DNA from: Polytrichum commune
Taxonomy: Eukaryota; Streptophyta; Polytrichopsida; Polytrichales; Polytrichaceae
Reading direction: 5' to 3'
DNA length: 64,000 nucleotides
Assembly (NCBI GenBank): GCA_950295325.1
Contig: OX485809.1
Span: 37,577,081-37,641,080, forward strand
Part shown: positions 37,786 through 50,258 of the stretch, one piece after another
Layout: the number at the start of each line of letters is the position of its first letter
Numbering within the stretch: position 1 is the first letter of the stretch
Position numbers and translations under genes: made by a program
The notes under the pieces: model-generated
Databases searched by the model: none
What the model saw: only the letters and a program-made list of their open reading frames with translations
Told to the model about the DNA's origin: nothing

Positions 37786-40700
37786 TCAAGCCATGTTCAA
37801 AAGGCCTGGCAAATTGGCTGCTGCTTGCACTGCACTGTCTGGAGCTTGTGCTGCTGCGGCCAGCTGGGATGCTAATGTCATTTGTTGCTGGGCAACTTCT
37901 CCTTGCTCCCTTGCCACCTACACAATCGCCATCATGTACATGACTAAATAGAGCCACACTTAAAAACCAATTAAATACAATAAGAGGCTGAAATAGATGA
38001 CATGTCCTATTAAGGAACATGAATGTTCAACGGTTACTTAAATGGTTACTTATTACCACCAGCGCACTTCTCCTAGGATACGAAACACACGATTGGTACA
38101 AGACAGTTGGCAAACCCAAAGCAAGGCCGAAGCTGAGGGCCGGTTCACACTATGGCCATCCAAGTCGAGAGGCCGTGGGATTGAGTGGCCAAACTTTGTT
38201 GAGAGTCCAAAGAAATGAGCTGAAAATAGTCAATAAAATATAGTAAGTGGAGCCTTTGGCCGGGCATAGTGTGAAGCCTCCAAAGGCTAAGCCCAAAGTC
38301 CTAACCTTTGGCCATGAACTCGCACGGCCTCTCGACTTGGACGGCCATAGTGTGAAACCTCCAAAGGCCGAGCCCAAAGTCCAAACCCAAAGTCCAAACC
38401 CAAAGGAGAATCCCACTTTATTCCTTGCTCAAAATAACCCCTCTAATCTAATGGTCAAGATCTTGTCAATGATTTATATTTTAATGAAAAGAAAGTTTGG
38501 CCTCTCGACGGAAGTTTGGGTCGAGCATTTTGCTCAACCCAAACTTTGCTCGAGAGGCCGAACTCTTGGCGCCATAACTTCCTAAAAGTGTTGCCACCTA
38601 GACTTTTTTGGAGGCGACGTCCTTTGGACTTCGGCCTCTAGTGTGAAGGCCAAGAGGACGGACTTTGGACATTTCTGCATTTTCATTGGTCCAAACGCTT
38701 CTCCTCTCGAAGTTTGGCCATAGTGTAAACCAACCCTGATTTCTTCATAATTTTTGGAGTATTCATCATCAAAGTGAAAATTCTTCATGCTCATTGAGAG
38801 GTCATATAAGTCCCCCAATTATGTTGATTATTGAGCCCAGAATGATTATCATGTTCTAAGCATGTAGTTAATTCTCTCTTAAATGGTTGTCATGTCTTTT
38901 TGGTATTCATTCTTGGAGTTGCACCTAACTGCAAATGACTCACATATACGTGTCCAATCTAGATAAATAACCAAATTAAGCACGTGCACCTTATGGCACT
39001 AGGGTCAGCTATCCACGACTAAATGGTGTCGTACCAACACTCCCAAGTTGCTATTCAACTATCTAACTTATGTATATTCAATCATTGAAGTCCAAATCAC
39101 ATTGCTTTGTCTCGGGTGCAAGAATGATAAAGTGGACCAAAAAAGTGCTTTGGTACACCAAAACCATTATTTTTGGGTCAAAGACCTAAAAGTAGTAGCA
39201 AGGTGTTGATTAAATTGCAATTTTTTTATGATGACCTGTATTGTTGTGTTAAATACTCAAATGTAAAATATCAAGTTGAGATCTTCAAAGCTTCTCATTA
39301 AAAGTGATGCTCAAAAGCATATGGTTGAATCTAGTTTTGGAAATAGATTTCATGACCTTAAGTATTTTGAAGTTAGACTTTTTTTTCCATATTCCTTGAA
39401 TTAATTTATCTACTTGAGGACATCATCACAAAACTTTGTAGAAAATCATCAATTTAATGTAATTTTATCATATTTTAGACAAATTTTATGCAGTTACTTG
39501 TTCAATATCACCTACTTGCACACCACTTGCACTAACTTCTAAAATATGTAAAACTTTCTTAGAGTTGTTTTTGTCATCATAAATTGCTTGGATTTGTTGA
39601 TCGATATGTTTTTAAAATGTCTATGATTTGTTTCCTTCACCAAATTCAAAGTTAATGTATAGTTTTGAATCACTTCCACATAACACTACGCAAGGATCAA
39701 GAATTGTCCACTTTACCGTGCTTGCAACCTCTAACATTCCACTCTCCTTTTTCCTAGTCGTTGCAGATATTATCATTGAACTTATCCAAATTGGACAATC
39801 AATGAATTCAAACCGTTCATTCACATATTGAACTTGTGATCTTCTCCAGTACTGACACCCTGCCTAAAGTGGTCAGGATCTTCTAGAATGTCACACACAT
39901 GTTCACTCACAGTGCAAATCTGAAATAGTTCAACATTTGTAACAACTTTAGGAAGGTTATCTGTGAGAGGCCTCTTTAACTTGATCATACTTCAATATTT
40001 CTCTGTTATGAGTGTACCTGCTGGCTGTGAGGATCGGTCGCACTAGTCGCAAGATTCTGCGCAGCTGCCATCTGACTAGCAGCACTTACACCCATCTGAT
40101 TTGCCGCTTGCATTAACATTTGCTGGCACAGTTTGGCTGATTGGAAGTCACTGCTATCATGGACCATTGGTTGAGCTTGATTTTGTTGCACGCCTCCCGA
40201 AACTGATGTACGTAACACATTGATGCCCAATTCAAAGGAAGCAAGCAGCATAACAAGTAGATTGTCAGGACTCAGGCACTAGGGATGAAGCACTTTAAAC
40301 TGAAATATGCAATTAGGTTGCCTTCACAACTGGGTTGCCTCTTTACCCACGATAATTACTTTGGGTCAAAATCAGATTACAAAAACTTATAACTTTTTGT
40401 ATTCATTCGTATAGAAACCACAGTAAAAGAACAATTTGTGTATTTTAGTACTGTGGTAATAAATATTCAAATTAGTGTGAAATGTCGATATATTAGTGTG
40501 GGGCAACCTAATTGCACATATCAGTGTACTTCATTGAAATTTTGATCTAAAGGGTTAACCCCACATGTCTGAGTTCTATTAGTGTAAAAAATGAGCAAGT
40601 AAAAGGTGAGCAGTAGAGGTACCCTAGATAGTCCTATTAGTGTGGTCCACAGTAGTTCTCCATAGCTCACACTGATTCACATATTGAGAATTTACGTGGG

Positions 40701-42771
40701 GCATGTTTATTTTCAACCCATGCCAAATCTCTATTTGAAAATTAGTATGGGCTTGGTTTTGATGGTACTTTTGATGTAAAGTTACTGTTTTATTTAGGTG
40801 AAGTGTTGGTCAGAAGTCTCGAGGAAGACCAGGGGGAAGACTCGGGGTCTTACACCCACATTATTTCCACCCCAACTAGTCAATCAGAGCAGCCCACATT
40901 GATTATGTCCACGCTAATTTTCAACCCACACTGGTGGGACTACTTAGTGTACTGAGATGTGAGTCCTAAGGTAAGTTCTCATGTGCAGGTATGTCACTCA
41001 CTTTCTCAGTTTCAATCCTTAACAAAATCGTCTGTTCAATCTGCCACAGTTTTAAGACACAATCTTAAGGAGCAAGACCCACAGCTATTTGAGATGGAGA
41101 CCGTACAAAAGCCTAAATATTGCGAAAAACACACACATGCGCATTAACAGCTTGAGACTATTGTTGAAAAAATGGCAGGGAGGATGGCAAACACCTGGAT
41201 AGCCTTGGTGCATTTGTGCTTGAATTGGTGAGTCTGCAGTCGCCCCCGTGTTGGCATTAAACCCTGTAGGTTGAGTAGGCTGATTAGTAAAGGTCGAAGG
41301 TCCCAAATGGTTACTCGCTTGATTGCCTGCATAAGATGCCAATGCATTATGCGCAGCTTCTTGTGCAATGGATGTCTCATGCAACTCTTTCTCAGATATT
41401 TCCTTTTGCTCACTTGCCACCTTCTGGGCTGCCTCTCGTGCTGCCAATGTTGCTGCCATTTTACAGTTTTCTTGTTGAGCAGCCACCTGTACCCGAATTC
41501 AACCATTAAACACTGCACCATGGCAATGCAAGGGAGGGAATTGACAATGGCAAATGCCATACATTCTGGGAACTCAAGCTATGAACTAGGTAAGGTAAGC
41601 AAGCGGGCCTTTCATGGTCACTATTGTAATCAGACAGCTATAATTGAGTGGTTTATGGTTAGGTGCGGATCTAAGAACAGACAGCAAAAAGGCATATTTT
41701 GTTTAAAAGAAATTGGACAACATACTCAAAACTTGTTAACCATCGTAGGTTCAGTACTCAACATAATCAGGGGCACCTATATATTACCAATTCATGAGCT
41801 CAAGAATCCTCACTTTAATAATGAGTAAGACATAATGTGAGCTCCGAAAATTACAAGGTAAATGGCAACAGCCACAACTTGGATTTCTCAATCATCTTGC
41901 ACTAGTTGTGCTCATTTAAGGCCCCCTTACCTCAATGAATGTGAGGAGCCCTACCGAAGGTTGTAAGGTGGGGAATAGACACCTTGGCAAAATCGCTTCC
42001 CCTAACCTCTACGTTGATCACATCTACATTCAAATTATACCGGTGAAAACTCTCTTTCTGTATCCATGATATTTGTAGACTTACTCAAGTTAGAAAATGT
42101 GGAGGTTGACAAGAAATTTTGGATAGGGTTTCACTGGCCTGTTGGGATGCTTGCACTGCCTTCTGTTGAGCAGTCATCTGCTTCATATACGCACGCTTCA
42201 TAGCCTCCTGTGCGTCTTCTTGAGCCTGTAGAGCATCTCGGGACGCTGCCTTTGCCTGATCCATACAATTAGGGTTACGAAAATTGAGTGCTGCAATGTG
42301 TACATTCTGTTCACGTGATTGCGATTGGGAAGGGACTCTATCTCCACCCGAAGTTCTTAGGGCGAAGCACACATTCAAGCACATCCACCTCACTTTACAG
42401 AATTAGTAAATAATGTGCAGAATCTCTTTCGAGTGGAAATTACATAAGTGCAATTCCATTACAATCCCACACATCAAAACTATCCTACCCAATCCTATTT
42501 TTAAACAACACTCACAGCTGTTGTCAATAAAAGAGAGGTGTTTCTTGGAAGTTATGCATTGGGGCATTGGCAAGGGATATGATAACCATTTCAGAATGTA
42601 TCACATCCCGAGAAAGGGAAAACATGAAACTTCACTAACAGTAGTTATATTTGTGTTATCCACCAGTAACAAGTCTATCTAATTGCTAACCTCTTCTTGC
42701 GGATCAAGCTGCCGCTGCCCTGCCCCTGACTGCGTTGAACCGGGTATCCCGTCCTGCTCCATGCTACTCAT
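37786..42771 (-). CDS. Ala/Gln-rich helical protein of unknown function
   Basis: Five exons read on the minus strand. Exon 1 is 42691-42771 (MSSMEQDGIPGS...). Exon 2 begins at 42255 (AKAASRDALQAQEDAQEAMK). Exon 3 is 41195-41486 (VAAQQENCKMAATLAAREAA). Exon 4 is 40018-40202 (NQAQPMVHDSSDF ... ATDPHSQQ). Exon 5 is 37786-37917, ending LPGLLNMA and TGA. Junctions 3-4 and 4-5 match in phase with good splice sites. Exon 2 is odd: running to its strong GTAAGT donor at 42084 gives a TGA as its last codon, whereas a GC-type donor after CAG (exon end 42139) keeps the frame open into exon 3. Without the stop the protein is about 270 residues, mostly Ala, Gln, Glu, Lys and Ser in helix-prone, partly coiled-coil-like segments. 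No catalytic motif, signal peptide or membrane segment was seen. I do not recognise the family. Confidence 0.7.
38040..38991 (-). mobile_element. MITE, family 1, split by a nested Tourist-like element
   Basis: Family-1 sequence in reverse orientation occupies about 38040-38136 (CACTTCTCCTAGGATACGAA) and 38740-38991 (ending AATTAAGCACGTGCACCT, then TA). Between the two halves sits the element 38137-38736. It lies in intron 4 of the Ala/Gln-rich gene. The outer left end is not sharply defined. Confidence 0.75.
38137..38736. mobile_element. Tourist-like (PIF/Harbinger) MITE with TGA target duplication
   Basis: It starts GGGCCGGTTCACACTATGGC and ends with the inverse GGCCATAGTGTAAACCAACCC, with TGA directly on both sides (38134-38136 and 38737-38739). 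Three-base duplications and a GGGCC terminus fit PIF/Harbinger MITEs. Inside, 38143-38364 forms a further inverted structure (TCCAAGTCGAGAGGCCGTG and its complement), and 38510-38570 has a hairpin around AAGTTTGGGTCGAGCA. The right half matches 50955-51202 closely. Confidence 0.85.
40300..40480 (-). repeat. Dispersed repeat, partner of 53010-53155
   Basis: Read on the minus strand it gives GAATATTTATTACCACAGTA, a TGTGGTTTCTAT block, GATTTTGACC and GGGTAAAGAGGCAACC. The same blocks occur in the same order on the plus strand at 53010-53155. It lies between exons 3 and 4 of the Ala/Gln-rich gene. Confidence 0.65.
41593..41932 (+). mobile_element. MITE, family 1
   Basis: It starts AGGTAAGCAAGCGGGCC after TA and ends GCCCCCTTACCT (followed by CA, a decayed TA). 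It has family blocks GAGTGGTTTATGGTTAGGTG and AAAAGAAATTGGAC. It is in the intron between exons 2 and 3 of the Ala/Gln-rich gene, in opposite orientation to the gene. Confidence 0.8.
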
Positions 42772-44324
42772 ATTTTGAAAACGTAAAACTGAAATGACCT
42801 GTACGAATCTGCACCTAGTTTCGTCACAACCAGAGCACCAATCCGCCATGTCACATACACCAACATACTATACAGATCGACGTTTCAAAGCCAAATGTCA
42901 AAAACCTCACATATACACATAGTACAGAGGCCCCAAGTTAGAAAAACATTCCTGAACGTTCCAAACCCAAATCATACCAAAACAAAGGTCGATGTAATGA
43001 CAGAATCCAAGTAATGCTAGAACTTCGACCCAAACCTCAAAAATGTCAGCCTCTCAGCTGCACGTAAAATGCTCAGCCGTTCTCTTCGAGACCTCTGTGG
43101 AACCTTAATCCACCACCTTATTGCTACCCCTATACACGAACTCTTACCGTCTCCAGACATCCCCACTTGGCACACCAACATTCAACATAATACAAACTAC
43201 CTCACATCCATCATGCAGAAGGTCCAAATATCAACAGACAAGAAAATTCATGTGAGGAGGATATTGGAAAGAGAAAGAAAGAAAAAGGTACTACATAGTT
43301 CAATTCAATCACCTTCCGAGTAGTCAGAGATTTGTGTCGAAGAAGTCAGACGTCACTAGCAAAAATTTGTGAGAGACGATGTCGTAGATGACAATTCAAT
43401 AGGAATTCAATCGCCTTTGCAATGGAGTTTTAGAATGTTAGAGAATGCGGTGCCGAAGAGCGAAGGGAGCTTGAGCAGGTGGTGAAGAGAGAGTGCGAGA
43501 AAATTTGCACACGTGGCATACGAGGGGGGTGCCAATTGGCAGATATACTTGGCACATGAAGCTCCTGTCCCCAATGACTTGATGACTCGTCTTTGAAAGC
43601 ATGTTATGATTTGATTTGATTGTGATTTGGGCATTACGAGGGAGCTTTCAGCCCGTGTTTTAGCTTAGTCTCTTGATGAACTCACCATTTCAGAAATCTA
43701 GCATTGGTGTTATTACTTATTTGGGTGATCTACAAATATAGAACTCTCCGGGCAGATGTTTTAGGAAAGAAAAATCCACAGAGAGACACGTCATAAACAT
43801 CAAGTATTTTGGTGGGTGTTGTGCATGTTTTGAGATTTTTAAAATGTATCTTATAGCCTACCCAATTGTCACAAAAAGCTTTGAGCTTCTTAGCTATGGT
43901 GTCTCCCCACGTCCACCAGGTTCTCCTCCCTTCTCACCCTACTCACCATCATCTTGAAGAACTCTAGCTATGTAGAATCCAAAGAATTCAAAATCAAGTA
44001 GAAAGTGAAAATTATGCAAACAACAACAAAACCATGTAGCCAAGTGCAATCTGGACAAAGTACTATGCAACCTACACAAAGCGGACACCGGCTTTGACAA
44101 CACCCGCAAATATGGACATAAACCATCACAATATCAAGTAGAACAGACAACCAAAAAATGAAATATAAGTCACATGATAATCCATAGCAGAGTTCAACCA
44201 TAGAGAATCCATCAAAGGGGACGCAAATTGTGTGCCAAGCAAAACTATATAACTAAGCAGTACAAAAAAACACACTTGGATTGTGACAATTTTTTTGACA
44301 AACTATGTCAAGATTGACAATAAT

Positions 44325-44470
44325 ATATATTGCACAGCAAGCACATTTGCCTCCCACAAGGCAGGCTCAAGTCCACACATACTCAAAAGCACCACCTTCC
44401 TAGGTATTGACTTTCTCTAGTGTGTACATTTAAAAAGGCTCTTAAGATTTATGAAGTAAAGGTAGATGTA
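44325..44470 (+). mobile_element. Possible tRNA-derived SINE
   Basis: A stretch reading GCACATTTGCCTCCCACAAG ends in GGCTCAAGTCC, which resembles the B box (GGTTCAAGTCC) of SINEs. The A-box region is weak, and the body and ends are undefined. Chance resemblance is possible. Confidence 0.3.
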
Positions 44471-47400
44471 CAAAAGGAGCCCTTAAGGTTTAAAGAAAAT
44501 TTTGACAATAAGTGTGCTAGTTTCATCCAATTTACCTTATTTCATCCAAATGATGTATAACATAATGTTCAAGAAAATGTCACACTCACATGTGACATTT
44601 TGTTTTCAAGGCCGACACAACTTCTAGTCCTGTTGAACGCACTTGAACTTTGGGAAAGAAATTGTAGTTGATGAAAACTTGTGTAGTTGGCAAAAGTTGC
44701 CTCCAAAGATCATTTCAAGCCAGCCTTCCTTACATTTGACGAAATAACAAATATGACATTTTTATGTGTCATGTGACGTTTTCATGGATATCATATTGTT
44801 CGCTTTAGGGGTAGTTTATTATAAGCTATATCCTATGGATGACTATTATTTTAATGACTTCCTCATTGAGTCATTGGGAAGAGAAAGTAGACTATATATG
44901 TAATAAAGGCCTATTTTATTTCATGATTCACCTTATGTGTATATAGTGGAGGCATTTGTCACATTCTATTGAAATCTCAGTATAAATACATGAGGTTTAT
45001 TTTTGGCCTACTATTAGTACGTATACATTTGTTCTCTTTATAAATTTCTTATAAATAGGGAGTTTTATTTCATAGTCACTCACATGTCATCTAGGTTTCC
45101 AATGAAGAGGCCATCCGCCATGGTAAAATCCATGTGGCCTGAAACACCTTGAGAATATGAGAATTACCAAGGTGTAGATGCATAAGCATCAAGGACAACT
45201 AATGCAAGACTTGCTAAGGCCTCAATTAGGATTTGCAATGATTCGTATGGTTTTTTCTCGACCACCTCTCTACGACACTTTATCGCTTATGAGTGGTTGT
45301 GTCACAAGATTGGGAGCAAGGGAGGCTATTCTCTTTGCTAGCAGAAACAGATAATAAGGCGATGCTTAATGTTGTTGTCAATCTCCTTAAGTATTTCTTG
45401 CCTAGAATTTGAGTGACTATGTTTGGACAGTTTTTTTGTAAATTTTTGCAACATTGCCTTGTGATGCCCATTTGAGGATGAGCAGGTGTGAATTGTGAGT
45501 TGTTTTTTTAGTCTGGGCCCAGTGGGCATGTGAGCAAGCTGTATGTTAGTATCATGGCACCTTTGATACTGTTCTTTTGGAATTGGAAGTAAAAGCACTA
45601 TATTCGTTAATTGGAGACTTTTTCATGATTTGGAGACTAATCAAGGACTTCAAGTCGGATATCGTGTTTAGTGCATGTTTTGATTATGATATAGATACTT
45701 ATTATATTTAGAAATATATACACTCCTCATGCATGAATATGTAGAAAGTTCATTACCAATGTTCCCCACGTTCACAATATTACATCCCAAACTATGAGTA
45801 AGGTTTATTTTGAGACTTTTCAAAGTCTCCAATTTAATATGAATCACAATCCAACATGCAAACTGTTGCATTTGCCATGGTACTATTGTGAACCATCATC
45901 ATAGATCAAAAATTGCAATGAATTAATATTTGCATGCATGTATAGTCGACATCGTGTTTGCTCAACGGTTATATTCTAAACTATGTACATTTCTTGCATG
46001 CAGAATATAATGAGCATCTCTGTGTAATTGATGAAATACAAGGTAGAATATCCATACTTGAAGGGGAGGCCACACACGTTTGAATAAGCCAGTTTCGAAA
46101 TGGAGTTTGATATGCCAAGCTAAAGGAATCTCGGCCTCCACATGTGCCTAACTTTCAAGAGCGGTTGGCCCCCTTTTTTTAGAGTTAAAACCGCCCGTTC
46201 ACAAATTGGATCCAAGAAAGTGGTTTTGCAAGGTGCAAAACCTCCGTTTCCAATCGGAGTTGAAAATAAGCGGAACATATGTATTGCCATTAGGCAGGTG
46301 ATTGAAGAGGACGCTAGTTGATGCTAAGAACGGCATGGCAACTATTATGAATTTCATGCTTAGATAAGCCACTGTGATTGTGGAGGATGGCAAGGGTTAT
46401 AATGATACTAAACCATTATGTCAACTACTATTTTGTAACAATCTTTCAAGAGCTTGTTACGTGACACATTAAATGACTGTACAAGAGGGATGATCTAATC
46501 GGTTATGAGATTGTTCTTGTTTTCAGCGGAAACCCTCATTTACTAACACAAGTTTTTAACGCCTTGCATCCAAACATTATAGATAAACTTGTGAAGTTGA
46601 ACTTTTGGATATAATAAAGGCATGCTCTAGACTCTTTTTGAATATGATCAAAATTTAGACTTTACATGTTTTCTATAATGTTAAGATTCAAGACATTGGA
46701 AGTTGTGTTAGAACATGAGGGTCTTGGCTGAAAACATGAACAATCTCAAAGTCAAGAAGATCCTTGCATTTGCATGTTCCTCTAGGGTGTCTAGTTAGTA
46801 AGATGTTTTTATATTCTATAGAAGGCATCCAATTTGGGAGTACCAATCTTGATGGCGTGAATATCATGCAAGTACTCGTCAAAAAATGTAACACAATGGC
46901 AAGAGATTCTATTGAATCGTATCTCTTTATTAAGGTAGAGGGTGCTATAATCAACATCCCACCCAAAAGAAACAATTGTGCATGCTTTCAATTTCATACT
47001 CAAAAGACGTTTTAAACAATCTTTGGCCCAAAGCAATTTCAAGAGAATGTGGAATTGGTTTTGGGCAAAAGTGGGATTGGATTTGAGCAAGTGTCAGAAA
47101 GTAGCTAGAGGTGGGCTAGTCATATGTATTTATTTAGATCTTGCATGCAAACGTCATAAGCGCTCGTTTTTTTGTGGGTGGAATGTTGGTTTTAATGTGG
47201 GGGCGATCTGAACAAAAGCTGGTGACTTTTTGGGGAGAGGACGGGATGGGTTTTGGACCAAAAACAAGAGTATTTCTAAGCAAGGATGGAAGTGGTTCTT
47301 GGGAGAAGATAGAGTTGGTTTTGGACCAAAAACAAGAGTGACTTTGAACGAGTGTTAGAATGGTTTGGGAAGCCTTATTCTCATGGATTTACAAGCAAAT

Positions 47401-47557
47401 AACGAGTAATTGATCTATCAAAACTCAAATGGTACTATGCACTTCTATAATCAAAGTAAATAATTTCTTGACATTTGCATGGTGGGTAGATGCACCGAGG
47501 ATCTAGTAACCTCTATTATACCTTTAGGCCTCAACATATGATTTGGCCCTAGAGCCA

Positions 47558-47885
47558 TACTACACAAAATATGATATTTAGTGTTTGATTATAATTAGTG
47601 TTGTTACCACCCTACCATGCTCAACACTAATTTTCAATTCTTTGACAATCAGTGTTAGACATAAATGTGCTGCTACCTTCTCTACTGCCACCTCCCTTAT
47701 TGTATCTTTTTTTTCATATCTTTACTAACACTAAACTTAAACATGTAACTTCCACATATTACCATAGTTGATATTTAGTGTTTGAGTTTACATTTAATGT
47801 TACTTATTTTCATAGGGTTATTGATATTTAGTGTATGCGTTTGTATTCAATGTATCGAACACTAAATATCGTATTTTGTGTAGTG
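47558..47885. mobile_element. CACTA-like MITE with about 31-bp inverted ends
   Basis: The left end is TACTACACAAAATATGATAT and the right end is the inverse of CACTACACAAAATACGATAT. Both continue into TTAGTGTT(T/C)GAT. The CACTAC terminus is typical of CACTA (EnSpm) derivatives. The AT-rich 330-bp interior repeats the phrase ATTTAGTGT several times and is non-coding. No clear 3-bp duplication. Confidence 0.7.
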
Positions 47886-49150
47886 CTTCTGGTGTTGTCA
47901 TCATTGAAATAAAAATTCTCTCATTGGTGGATAATGTGCCCACCTCAAAGAGTTCGATCTAACACAAACCTGTGAGAATGGTGACATTTGAAATTGTCAA
48001 AACCTTTGAATTCTTATAAGTAATTTGTAGAAGGACCCACATGAATAGATTGGTAATAGATTAGCATTTGGTTACACCCAGATGAATAAGTCGATCCTTA
48101 AGGTAGGTTTACGTTAAGGTCAACGTCCCGGAAACGTTGGGTATAAAACACCCCTCACTTTAAGAGTCAAGATTGGCTTTTCAAACTAGGAAGAGTATTT
48201 TTCTTTGGTGGAGACTGTTGAAATTTGGGAAGCAAGAAATGCCTCCACATTGCTCCACTTCATTTTTCTTCATACTTGGAACCAAGATCCTAGTGTAAAC
48301 TCCTTAGGTCCGAAATTTTTTCTCTCGACCAATAGGATTGCTGGATTTTAGAGTTTATTTGGTCTTGGAACCTAGTGTAAGACCACCCTGGTGTCTTTAC
48401 TCTACACTTGAAGATCTGTGAACCAATTTATTTTTAAAAAAAAATTCAAATTTTCTTGGGACATGCATCGTCACATGACTTTTCATAGGACGTCACAATG
48501 TCATGGCCCTTGACAATAGTGTATATTGGCATTAATGTGCCCACAAAGACCTAGTCCCAAATTCCCAGTGTTTATTGAGATCTGCTTATAAACCGTATTT
48601 GCACACCACATATCACAAAGTGCATTATGATCCTAGTGAGGCGTCATGCTTTAAACGGGACATTAGGTTTTTGAAACAAATTTAAGGCATGAGATTCCGG
48701 CATGTGTCTTTAAGGTTCAGTGAGGTGGAAATACGGAAATTGGTAAAAATAAGGTGATTTGGCCAGTAAAAGAGGCGCTTGAAATTTGTGCAATATTTTC
48801 TTTAGAGATGGAGTAGAGGAAATGATGAGGAATGCAAAATGCAAGTCATTTCATTATTATTTTATTTAAAAAAGAACTATTTAAATAATTAGTTACATTT
48901 GTCCAAAATGGCAAGTAAGTCACATCTCCATAATAGAGTCTCCCTAATTTGAGCATCAGACTATCCTATTCTACATGCAAATGGACACAAATGGTTTACT
49001 CAATGGCACCTAAAAGTGATTGCAAGTGGTGTGAAACAACATCCATCCGGCTTATCCTTGTATCCAGCCTATCACTGTATCCTTTTTGGGCCAACACTTT
49101 TATAATTAGTTATTTTGGGTCCACACAATAATCATTCCACCTCTAGCCTA

Positions 49151-49424
49151 CATTGCTTTTGTCAAATTAGTGTGGGCCCACATTAATTTCCAATTACGCA
49201 CATTTTTTTAAAATTATAATTCGAAGTGGCCCACTTTAATTTTCAATGTGTAATACAAGTGTGGATTTTTTTTTTCATTTGCATATTTGGATGAAAATTC
49301 AAGGCAAGGCAAGCACTATAAAATTACTAATGTTAACCAAGGCAATTATTTTAAAATTCATGGGGGCCACACTAAACTCCAACCGAGAAGAATTTCCCAC
49401 CCACACTAATGAGACAAAACAATG
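49151..49424 (+). mobile_element. TA-flanked MITE, family 3
   Basis: It starts CATTGCTTTTGTCAAATTAG, ends CTAATGAGACAAAACAATG, and has TA on both sides. The interior is collinear with 36770-37004 (GAAGTGGCC, TTGGATGAAAATTCA, GGCCACACTAAA). Confidence 0.8.
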
Positions 49425-49500
49425 TAATGCACCAGTAGTGGTCATTCATTGTTTTGGATTTTTCTACCTTAATGCATGGACCTTCATGCATTGCCTAATG

Positions 49501-50258
49501 TAGACATTCCTAATTCGGTTACTCATCTCAAGTGGACACCAATATTCAAGTGGTACATACTCAAGTTTGGCTCCAAGAATGATTACCAAAAGGGTATCAT
49601 ATGTTTAAAACAAATTGGATTGCATGCTCAATATATATGATAATCATTCTAGGTTCAATAGTCATCGTCCTAATTATGGAGGACCTAGATGACCATTTAA
49701 TGAGCACAAGAATCTTCACTCTGTTAATGAATAACATATTTGTACAAGCTCCAAAAATTGTGAGGAGAGTTGCTAGAACTTCAATTTACATTTGTTAACC
49801 ATCTCATACAAGTTGCATGTTTCATATCTTAGGAGAAGTGGACTAGTCGGAAAAGGCATTGTTTAAGAACCATCTACCTTATTACATAAGGTAGACATGT
49901 GATATTTGGATGTGTTTTTTCTTTGCCCACTTCTCGTAGGATATGAAACACGCAATTAGTGTGACATGATAAGCAAATTTCAATTGTGCCCGTAGCCATT
50001 TGTCTCATATTTTCAAAGCTCATGTGAATTTCTTATTTATTATCATAGTGAAATTTTCTCTTGCTCATCAAGTGGTCATATAGGTCCACCTAATCATGTT
50101 GACTATCGATCCTAGAATAATAAGCATATTTTGAGCACGTAGTTCAATCTCTTTAAAGATATGTCTTCTTCGTATCCATTCTTAGATTCCCAATCAACCA
50201 CATACTACTCAAATAGGCGTCAAGGTTATTGCTATGTTGGAATTAGGCACGTCCACCT
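49501..50258. mobile_element. Two family-1 MITEs in tail-to-tail orientation
   Basis: A plus-oriented copy (49501-49879, ending CCATCTACCT) is followed after nine bases by a minus-oriented copy (49889-50258, beginning AGGTAGACATG and ending GGCACGTCCACCT, then TA). The inverted arms of about 370 bp share most family blocks, so a transcript across both could fold into a long imperfect hairpin. Confidence 0.8.

Noticed and set aside
43069-43634. Open frames on both strands upstream of the Ala/Gln-rich gene
   Set aside because: No domain; the position fits the 5' UTR or promoter of that gene.
48070-48390. Possible further terminal-inverted-repeat element
   Set aside because: The ends (GGTAGGTTTACGTTAAGGTC and ACCTAGTGTAAGACCACC) match only loosely and no target duplication was found.
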